Assembly: GCA_964510225.1 (NCBI GenBank)
Contig: CAZEAN010000028.1
Location: forward strand, 1-55,050
DNA from: CAZEAN01 sp964510225
GTDB lineage: Bacteria; Planctomycetota; Planctomycetia; Isosphaerales; Isosphaeraceae
Length of the DNA stretch: 55,050 nucleotides
Direction: 5' to 3'
This document shows, in pieces, positions 48,742 through 55,050 of this stretch (positions are counted from its first letter, which is position 1; each line of letters begins with the position of its first letter). The position numbers and the translations under genes were made by a program. The notes under the pieces were generated by a model. The model worked only from the letters and a program-made list of their open reading frames with translations, was not told the origin of the DNA and made no database searches.

Positions 48742-50797
48742 GATGATTGCACAAAACGTCTGGTTAATCGCCCTCTTGCCTCTGATCGGCGGCCTCATTG
48801 CGTTGATCGGTGGTAAAGCATTCCGTGGTTGGAACCATCTCCCGGTTGTGATTGGGATTGGGGTCTCTTCGGTTTTATCCATTGCACTGCTCACTTCAGC
48901 AGGTGAATTCGAGGTTGTTGAGGTTTATTCCTGGATCTCGATTACTGCCGATTCACTACCGGACCAATGGTCACTCGACGTACCAATTGAGTTTCAGATC
49001 GACGGCCTTACGACGATGATGTTGGCCATGGTCACTTTTGTAGCGACCCTTGTTGCAATCTTTGCGGCAGGGTACATGCATGGTGATCCGGGGTACCCGC
49101 GGTTCTTCTTCGTCTTTGGGCTCTTCGTCTTTTCCATGACAGGCCTGGTCCTCTCCAACAATTTCCTTCTCACCTACGCCTTCTGGGAAGGTGTTGGCGT
49201 TTGCAGTTATTTGCTTGTCGGATACTGGTATGAGAAACCATCTGCTGCGGCAGCGGCGAAGAAAGCATTTTTGGTGAATCGAGTTGGTGACCTCGGGTTC
49301 GCCATCGCCTTGTTCCTTCTCTGGTACCACCATCCAGACCACAGTCTGAGCTATTCTGCGATCTTGAATGAAGGCTTCCTGGAGGCGTTGGATCCTACAG
49401 CACGCTCTTGGATTGTCTTCTTTCTGTTTTGGGCAGCGACGGCAAAGAGTGCTCAGATTCCACTTTATGTTTGGCTTCCCGATGCAATGGAAGGCCCAAC
49501 TCCGGTTTCGGCGTTGATTCACGCAGCGACGATGGTTACCGCAGGGGTTTATCTCTTGGCCCGATCGGTTCTTCTCCTCTCCTACGAACCGCTCCTTCAA
49601 GTGATCGTTTCGATCATCGGCTGCCTCACTGCACTCATTGCGGCGCTGATTGCGCTAACTCAAACGGATCTGAAACGCATTCTCGCCTACTCGACCGTGA
49701 GCCAGCTTGGCTACATGTTCATGGCGCTCGGGGCAACATCGCAGCAGAGCGAACTCGCCCAGTTCGCGGTGATTGCTGCAGTGTTCCATCTCTTTACCCA
49801 CGCGTTCTTCAAAGCATTGCTTTTCTTGTGCTCAGGATCGGTCATGCACGCGATGGGTAATGTAATCGACATGGATCAATTTAGCGGTCTCCGTAAGCGT
49901 CTCCCGATCACTTGCTGGACGTTTGCTGTTGGGGCCTTAGCTCTTGCAGGACTCTTTCCTTTCGCTGGGTTTTGGAGCAAAGACGAAATTCTTACCTCCT
50001 TAAAGTCAGCTGGTGCGGTCGAACAATTCGGCCCGATTTACACAGCGATTTATTGGGTCGCTGTGCTAACAGCATTTCTAACAGCTTTTTATACTGGCCG
50101 TGCCTTCTTCCGGACTTTCTTTGGCCCCGAGAAACTTCCGACGCCGGATCACAGACCTAATCCCGATTACGCCCCTCGAAGCTCTGATGATAATACTGCC
50201 GAGAGTGCTCGCAGTGGTGACCATGAGCACGACGGTCACGATTCACACTTCGGTCATGAATCACCTCCGATCATGACTGTACCGCTGATTGTTCTTGCGG
50301 TTGGTGCCACGTTAGTCGGGGCGGTTTTTGGTCCTTGGACGGAACTCTTTGCCCATCACGTTGAAGAAACAAGAACCTTCGAGGCATTAAGTCATGGCGA
50401 GCATTCCTTCGACTGGACCACAGCCATTCTGGGAACACTCGCAGGGATAGCTGGTATTGGCCTGAGTGCGCTGTTATACCTTTCCCTTCAGGGGCTCCCA
50501 CAAGGAATCTCAGCACGAATTGAGCCCATTGCCAAGTGGTCTCGACGCAAGTTCTACGTCGATGAGCTTTATGGTGCACTTTTCGTGGCACCACTACGTG
50601 TGATTGCACAACTCAGCAAATTCGTCGACACCTATGTGGTTGATGGGCTTGTTCGGCTGATCGCACTGATCCCTCGTACCTTTGGCTCTGCAACACTCCG
50701 ACCGATTCAGAATGGTCTGATTCAGTGGTACGCAGCGTCTTCGATATTCGGCCTCGCTGTTATCCTCTTCCTGCTCCTCTTCTTCAGTTGGTCTTGA
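48734..50797 (+). CDS. nuoL: NADH-quinone oxidoreductase subunit L
   Basis: The frame runs from GTG 48698, deep in nuoK. The GTG 48734, 10 bases after GGAG, is preferred, and ATG 48743 is an alternative. The product is ~687 residues, the distal antiporter-like, proton-pumping subunit. Segments: FWEGVGVCSYLLVGYWYE, NRVGDLGFAIALFLL, AKSAQIPLYVWLPDAMEGPTPVSALIHAATMVTAGVYLLAR, TDLKRILAYSTVSQLGYM and HAFFKALLFLCSGSVMHAMG. The long lateral helix follows and the C-terminal anchor helix is the last ~20 residues. Between helices (~480-505 aa) a soluble loop is Asp/His-rich (GDHEHDGHDSHFGHE). The gap to nuoM is 44 bases. Confidence 0.96.
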   Translation: MTEMIAQNVWLIALLPLIGGLIALIGGKAFRGWNHLPVVIGIGVSSVLSIALLTSAGEFEVVEVYSWISITADSLPDQWSLDVPIEFQIDGLTTMMLAMVTFVATLVAIFAAGYMHGDPGYPRFFFVFGLFVFSMTGLVLSNNFLLTYAFWEGVGVCSYLLVGYWYEKPSAAAAAKKAFLVNRVGDLGFAIALFLLWYHHPDHSLSYSAILNEGFLEALDPTARSWIVFFLFWAATAKSAQIPLYVWLPDAMEGPTPVSALIHAATMVTAGVYLLARSVLLLSYEPLLQVIVSIIGCLTALIAALIALTQTDLKRILAYSTVSQLGYMFMALGATSQQSELAQFAVIAAVFHLFTHAFFKALLFLCSGSVMHAMGNVIDMDQFSGLRKRLPITCWTFAVGALALAGLFPFAGFWSKDEILTSLKSAGAVEQFGPIYTAIYWVAVLTAFLTAFYTGRAFFRTFFGPEKLPTPDHRPNPDYAPRSSDDNTAESARSGDHEHDGHDSHFGHESPPIMTVPLIVLAVGATLVGAVFGPWTELFAHHVEETRTFEALSHGEHSFDWTTAILGTLAGIAGIGLSALLYLSLQGLPQGISARIEPIAKWSRRKFYVDELYGALFVAPLRVIAQLSKFVDTYVVDGLVRLIALIPRTFGSATLRPIQNGLIQWYAASSIFGLAVILFLLLFFSWS

Positions 50798-50841
50798 TCC
50801 GGTCGGTCGGGTCTGGGGTGATCGCTCCCAAGGAATAACCT

Positions 50842-52599
50842 ATGCCGATTCTCTTGGTGCTGACAATTTTCCTACCCCTTCTGGTAGGTGTCGCCTTGCT
50901 GCTACTCCCGAACCTAGGTCGGGAGTGGAGTCGTTCGATTGCGTTGGCAACGACTGTACTGGCCTTCGGAATGAGCCTCGTGACACTTGGTGTCTTCGAG
51001 ACGGGACGAGCTGACGCTCAGTTCGTCCTCTCGGATGCTTCAGGGAATCTGGGTTTGGAGTGGGTTTCTATTGGTGAAGATTCAGGGATTCGCCTTGCCT
51101 TCGGACTCGATGGAATTAGCCTCTTTCTTTACGTTCTGACCTCGCTCTTGATGATCGTTGCGGTTTTCAGTTCGTGGACAAGTATTAGCGATCGTCCTTC
51201 AATTTATTACGCATTGCTCTTGATGCTCCACACAGGGCTTTTAGGGCTCTTCGCGAGTCTCGATGTAGTCTTGTTCTACATCTTTTTCGAATTCACTCTG
51301 ATCCCACTCTTTTTCATCATCGGGGTGTACGGGGGATCGGAACGTCGACGTGCCTCAGTCACGTTCTTTATCTATACTCTCGCGGGTAGCTTACTTACAC
51401 TGCTCGGGGTAATCGCTCTAATTGTCGTGCACTACCAATATTCAGGAGCACCAGGTCCGACCTTCTCGATCCCTGAGTTAACAGCAGGGCTCGCTGAGTT
51501 GAATTGGGAGCGTTGGACCGAACGACCTGCCTGGGAACCCGGTGTCGGTTTCTTAAGCAATCTCTTCTCGTTCATCAGCTACCCCCAAGTTTTCATTTAC
51601 CTCCTGCTTTTCGTCGGATTTGCGATCAAAGTCCCGTTGTTCCCTTTCCACACCTGGCTCCCTCTCGCTCACGTTGAAGCACCGACAGCGGGTTCGGTTC
51701 TGCTTGCGGGTGTTCTCCTCAAGGTCGGTGGGTATGGCTTCGTTCGGTTCAACCTCGGAATGACGCCTATCGGGGGAGCTGCTCTTTACCCCTTGATGGC
51801 GTCACTGGCAGTCGTTGGGATTATTTATGGTGCACTAACCGCCTTAGCTCAAACAGATGTGAAACGTCTGGTCGCCTACAGTTCGGTCAGCCATATGGGC
51901 TTCATTGCTTTAGGTCTCTTCTCGATGTCGCTCGTCAGTATTGATGGAGCAATTATCCAGATGGTCAATCATGGCCTTACGACGGGTGCACTCTTTGCCT
52001 GTGTTGGAGTCCTCTACGAACGTTATCACACCCGAGAGATGGGACGAATGGGGGGCGTTTGGAAGCGGTTCCCATTATTTGCTTTCTTCTTGATATTGTC
52101 CGCACTCGGCTCGGCTGCGGTTCCTGGCCTCAATGGCTTTGTAGGCGAGTTCTCGATTCTCGCGGGGACATTCCAGATTTCACCTTTCGCTGCAATCACC
52201 GCAGGGTTGGGAATCATTCTTGGTGCCTACTATATCCTCTTGATGTTAAAACGGCTTCTCTTCGGGCCGTTACTTGAGCCGAAAGACGAATCTTCTGGGA
52301 GTGATCAGGGGTCTTCACATGAGATCTCGAACATTCGATGGTCCGAGATCGCCGGTCTGACTCCTTTAGTGGTGCTGATCGTCGCCATTGGTGTTTATCC
52401 CAAGCCGTTCTTTGACCGAATCACTCCTTCAGTTGTTCCAATCATTGAAGTTGCGGAGCAACAAGGTGCAAGTGCCGGTGTAGTTGTACGACGCACTTCT
52501 AATGTTTTGGGCAGTTCCACTACCGACGAACCTACACTCCTCACCGAAGCAGAGGCGTTTGATCGACCATCTTCAAACGTCCAGGATTCCCATCGATGA
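50842..52599 (+). CDS. nuoM: NADH-quinone oxidoreductase subunit M
   Basis: A 585-residue antiporter-like proton-pumping subunit. Segments: FGLDGISLFLYVLTSLL, LLMLHTGLLGLFASLDVVLFYIFFEFTLIPLFFIIGVYGG (acidic EFTLIP is the key-Glu region), FIKVPLFPFHTWLPLAHVEAP read here as AIKVPLFPFHTWLPLAHVEA, TDVKRLVAYSSVSHMGFI, and AAVPGLNGFVGEFSILAG. The C-terminal ~60 residues after the last helix are a divergent hydrophilic tail. ATG 50842. The stop overlaps the nuoN start by 4 bases (ATGA), so translation is coupled. Confidence 0.97.
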   Translation: MPILLVLTIFLPLLVGVALLLLPNLGREWSRSIALATTVLAFGMSLVTLGVFETGRADAQFVLSDASGNLGLEWVSIGEDSGIRLAFGLDGISLFLYVLTSLLMIVAVFSSWTSISDRPSIYYALLLMLHTGLLGLFASLDVVLFYIFFEFTLIPLFFIIGVYGGSERRRASVTFFIYTLAGSLLTLLGVIALIVVHYQYSGAPGPTFSIPELTAGLAELNWERWTERPAWEPGVGFLSNLFSFISYPQVFIYLLLFVGFAIKVPLFPFHTWLPLAHVEAPTAGSVLLAGVLLKVGGYGFVRFNLGMTPIGGAALYPLMASLAVVGIIYGALTALAQTDVKRLVAYSSVSHMGFIALGLFSMSLVSIDGAIIQMVNHGLTTGALFACVGVLYERYHTREMGRMGGVWKRFPLFAFFLILSALGSAAVPGLNGFVGEFSILAGTFQISPFAAITAGLGIILGAYYILLMLKRLLFGPLLEPKDESSGSDQGSSHEISNIRWSEIAGLTPLVVLIVAIGVYPKPFFDRITPSVVPIIEVAEQQGASAGVVVRRTSNVLGSSTTDEPTLLTEAEAFDRPSSNVQDSHR

Positions 52600-54230
52600 A
52601 CTTCAATATCCCCGATGCGATGTCGAGCAGCCTTCTTGTGCTGCTACCCGAGTGGATTGTCTCACTTGTTGCGGTCACGATGATGGTCCTGGGCGCTTTC
52701 ACCACAGGTCCCAGATGGGTATGGTCGAGTGTTACTGCTGGAGCTTTGGTACTTGCGCTTCTCGCGTTGCAACTGATCCGTGGTGTTGAACCGGATCCTT
52801 ATGCCACCGTCGCCTTGAATGATGCGATGTCGTACTGGGGTCGAGTCATCATCTATGGCTCCGGACTCATACTCATCGGATTGGCTTACGACCAAGTCGC
52901 CGATCAGCGGCTACCTGAGTTCATGGGCGCCTTGCTCTTACTCCTTGCCGGGAGTGCCATGGTATCGACCGCCAACGAACTCGTCTTCCTGTTCGTGGGC
53001 TTGGAACTCGTTAGCATCCCAACCTACTTATTGATGTACCTGGCACGACGGGAGTCACAGTCACAGGAAGCGATCACGAAGTACTTCTTTCTAAGCGTCC
53101 TCTCCTCAGCACTTTTCGTATTTGGGCTTGCTTATCTTTATGGTATCACTGGGATCTCTAACTTCAAGGGCATGGCTTATGTCTTGAAGTACAACTTCGA
53201 CCTCATCAGTCCGGCGACAACAGCCCTCGGTATGATTGGCATTGTCTTCGTTACAGCTGGGCTTGGATTCCGAGTCGCTGCTGTGCCCTTTCATTTCTAC
53301 GCTCCTGACGTCTATCAGGGCTCACCGACGGTCATCGCGGCGACACTCGCTTGGATTCCGAAAGCGGTTGGATTTTTCGCCTTGATCCGGGTGCTTAGTG
53401 CTGTCTTCAGTGTCGGGTCTGGCAACCCTTCACCCGGTGATTTGTCGATGCTCCTCGCCTGGGTGATCGCCCTCGCAACTATGGTTTTGGGCAATTCACT
53501 CGCGTTAATCCAAACAAATATCAAACGACTCTTTGCCTATTCCTCGATTGCTCATGCAGGTTACTTGATGATTGGACTCGCGGCAGCTTTTTGCCATGTG
53601 ACTGACCCCAACCAGATCGGCGAATTTCCAGGTAATGGTGCCATTATCTTTTACCTCGTGGCGTACGCGCTGATGACGCTAGGTGCCTTTGGTGTCTTGC
53701 TCTTGCTTGATCGTCGCATTGGCAAACGTGTGGAATCAATTGACGATCTCGCCGGCTTAGTCCGTCAGCGGCCTTTAGTAACGCTGGCCATGACATTCTG
53801 CCTCTTCAGTTTAGCGGGTGTTCCACCTTTTGCTGGGTTTTGGGGTAAATTCTTTGTGTTCGCATCAGCCTGGGATGCTCCTCTTATTGAGGGAATGCCC
53901 TCGCTTAAACTCTTGGCTGTTCTCGGTGCACTGAACGCGGCCGTAGGTGGCTATTACTATCTCCGGATTATCGTTGTGATGTACTTCGGGGCTCCCGCTG
54001 AGGCCACTGAGACACCAGTACCGCTCAACGCCCCGTGGCCCTCTAGGCTGGCGGTGGGAGCTTGTGCAGTCCTAAGTCTTTTCTTCGGTTGTTACTTGAA
54101 ACCGCTCCGCGATGCCAGTCAAAGCGCGGCAGCGGAGTCGACTGCACTTCCGCCGGTCTTCTTAGAACAAACCGAAGAAGCTGCACTTGTACCATCAACA
54201 AACGACGAAGTTGCTCAAGTCATTCGTTGA
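52596..54230 (+). CDS. nuoN: NADH-quinone oxidoreductase subunit N
   Basis: A 544-residue antiporter-like subunit, the third proton pump and the last gene of the operon. Segments: LVFLFVGLELVSIPTYLLM, ESQSQEAITKYFFLSVLSSALFVFGLAYLYG, FRVAAVPFHFYAPDVYQGSPTVIAA, TNIKRLFAYSSIAHAGYLMIG and LFSLAGVPPFAGFWGKFFVF. ~14 predicted helices. The C-terminus has a ~60-residue hydrophilic tail. It starts at the ATGA overlap with nuoM. The stop overlaps the convergent RsmB-like gene by 16 bases. Confidence 0.97.
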   Translation: MNFNIPDAMSSSLLVLLPEWIVSLVAVTMMVLGAFTTGPRWVWSSVTAGALVLALLALQLIRGVEPDPYATVALNDAMSYWGRVIIYGSGLILIGLAYDQVADQRLPEFMGALLLLLAGSAMVSTANELVFLFVGLELVSIPTYLLMYLARRESQSQEAITKYFFLSVLSSALFVFGLAYLYGITGISNFKGMAYVLKYNFDLISPATTALGMIGIVFVTAGLGFRVAAVPFHFYAPDVYQGSPTVIAATLAWIPKAVGFFALIRVLSAVFSVGSGNPSPGDLSMLLAWVIALATMVLGNSLALIQTNIKRLFAYSSIAHAGYLMIGLAAAFCHVTDPNQIGEFPGNGAIIFYLVAYALMTLGAFGVLLLLDRRIGKRVESIDDLAGLVRQRPLVTLAMTFCLFSLAGVPPFAGFWGKFFVFASAWDAPLIEGMPSLKLLAVLGALNAAVGGYYYLRIIVVMYFGAPAEATETPVPLNAPWPSRLAVGACAVLSLFFGCYLKPLRDASQSAAAESTALPPVFLEQTEEAALVPSTNDEVAQVIR

Positions 54231-55050
54231 TGTGAGGCCAGCTTGATCATCCGTGCAACAAAAAGAGCGCTCGACTTCGTTTGATCGGGCCAGAGTGTGA
54301 GCGTTCCGTTGGTTCGATCGCCATCAGTTGGATTGGGAAACGGATCGAGCTGAAAATCCGCGTGACGCTCTAAGAATCGTTCCACCATCCCGAGTGTTTC
54401 CCGATGGGTCAGCGTGTGGAGTCCGTAGAGAAGGACACCACCATCCCGAACCCCTCGGGCGCTCAGGTCAAGAAGTCTTTCTTGCTCCCGGAGCATCGGT
54501 TCCAGGTCCTGTTCCCGGACCAGCCAACGCGCGCCCGGTGAGTGCCGCCACCATCCAATCCCAGTTGAGGGAGGCATCAGGAGAACGCCATGGAAGCGAT
54601 TCGCGTGCCCGACAACTGATTTGCCATCCCAGTCGCGTAGCTCAAGATTGGAGTGACGGCACTTCTTGAGATCTGACGCCAGTCGTCGATTACTGCCTCG
54701 GATATTTGTCGAGACAATGATCGTCCCCTTTCCTTCCATTCGGTCGGCAAGGTGGGTCGCTTCGACGCCCGACTTGACACCCACAATCCACCAGCGTTCG
54801 TTACGATCAGGATCTGCGATAGCGACGATAGCTTGCGATGTGAGTTCCTGCGCCGAGAGCTGAAACTGGCGGAGGGGTTCCAACTCGCGCCACGAAGTGG
54901 AGGCGGGTAACATTCCCGCATCCGCCAACCGAGTTTCGACGAGTGGATTCAGACTTGTGGTGGACCTAATCCGTTCCCACTCCATCCGTGGTGGCACGCC
55001 CAGGCTCGGATACCAGTGATCGGGAGGACGTTGGTGTTGGTCGAGGAGGG
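54215..55050 (-). CDS. RsmB/NOL1-NOP2-type protein lacking the catalytic cysteines, 5' end outside the window
   Basis: The frame is still open at base 55050 on the minus strand. A GTG at 54997 is possible, but the preceding codons (DQHQRPPDHWYPSLG) read as protein, so the start lies beyond the window. The visible ~278 residues align by eye with the C-terminal half of RsmB-type 5-methylcytosine rRNA methyltransferases: LSAQELTSQAIVAIADP, ATHLADRMEGKGTIIVSTNI, GVLLMPPSTGIGWWRHSP, LREQERLLDLSARGVRDGGVLLYGLHTL. In active enzymes the D-A-P-C-S-G-T-G and T-C-S motifs supply two cysteines. Here the first reads MPPSTGIG and the second YGLHTL, and the SAM loop GAAPGGK reads GVKSGVE. It is likely inactive as an m5C methyltransferase. 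Confidence 0.7.
   Translation of the reverse strand, partial: LLDQHQRPPDHWYPSLGVPPRMEWERIRSTTSLNPLVETRLADAGMLPASTSWRELEPLRQFQLSAQELTSQAIVAIADPDRNERWWIVGVKSGVEATHLADRMEGKGTIIVSTNIRGSNRRLASDLKKCRHSNLELRDWDGKSVVGHANRFHGVLLMPPSTGIGWWRHSPGARWLVREQDLEPMLREQERLLDLSARGVRDGGVLLYGLHTLTHRETLGMVERFLERHADFQLDPFPNPTDGDRTNGTLTLWPDQTKSSALFVARMIKLASHQRMT

Noticed and set aside
48971..49600. 209-residue minus-strand frame inside nuoL
   Set aside because: Antisense to conserved NuoL helices, Glu/Lys/Arg-rich low-complexity translation.
1..55050. CRISPR array, transposase, integrase, prophage, toxin-antitoxin or secretion-system genes
   Set aside because: No direct repeats with spacers, no DDE or tyrosine-recombinase motifs and no paired toxin-antitoxin frames were seen on either strand by reading the translations.

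Overview
The window is chromosomal DNA from a bacterium of the phylum Planctomycetota. The evidence is indirect but consistent. One secreted protein carries the planctomycete-style N-terminal signature (arginine-rich stretch followed by LEGRQLM). Tat-exported Gfo/Idh/MocA oxidoreductases, a secreted SUMF1-type protein, an FG-GAP/ASPIC protein and several large secreted orphan proteins occur together, and many genes start at GTG or TTG behind a clear purine-rich RBS. Class or genus cannot be fixed from the sequence. No rRNA, tRNA, CRISPR array, insertion sequence, prophage or integrase was found, and no gene-free stretch exceeds 300 bases (largest gaps: 967-1215, 2935-3179, 23520-23799, 34065-34335).

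Layout. Bases 1-3000: the 3' end of argJ, a coiled-coil orphan, and a minus-strand larB-nnrD pair that both deal with nicotinamide or nicotinate nucleotides. Bases 3180-22275: a mosaic of mostly exported or membrane-anchored proteins, including a DUF2135-like membrane protein, a Tat-exported deacetylase-like protein, a 723-residue orphan, an FG-GAP/ASPIC lipoprotein, two Tat-exported Gfo/Idh/MocA proteins, a SUMF1-like protein, ApbE, an HtrA-like protease, a DUF3352-like protein and a surface cyclophilin fused to cadherin-like modules. A cytoplasmic-looking nitrilase-family amidase is also here. Several of these genes are separated by strong hairpin terminators.

Bases 22386-32891: a glycan assembly and export locus. 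It has a GT4 glycosyltransferase on the minus strand, a Tat-signal-bearing ThDP enzyme, an ABC-2 permease and its ATPase, two adjacent paralogous ~830-residue proteins that each hold two GT-B glycosyltransferase units, and a small coiled-coil protein. The last six plus-strand genes run in one direction, and the ABC genes and twin-GT genes are packed with gaps of at most 38 nt or overlaps.

Bases 32873-38261: housekeeping genes (trmB, a FabZ-like dehydratase, purF, proB) and a secreted orphan. Bases 38275-54230: a complete 14-gene respiratory complex I operon, nuoA to nuoN in canonical order with nuoC and nuoD separate, preceded by a good promoter and a ~110 nt leader with two tandem hairpins. 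NuoG keeps ligands for all four expected Fe-S clusters including the optional N7 site, although its molybdopterin-like domain is short. NuoJ has an N-terminal extension and NuoK a hydrophilic tail. The window ends inside a minus-strand RsmB-like protein that has lost the catalytic cysteines.

The least ordinary signals are the exported ThDP enzyme beside the glycan exporter, the tandem twin-domain glycosyltransferases, the cysteine-less RsmB homologue, and the hairpin leader plus lineage-specific extensions of complex I. I did not find a clear-cut new defence, mobile or secretion system.
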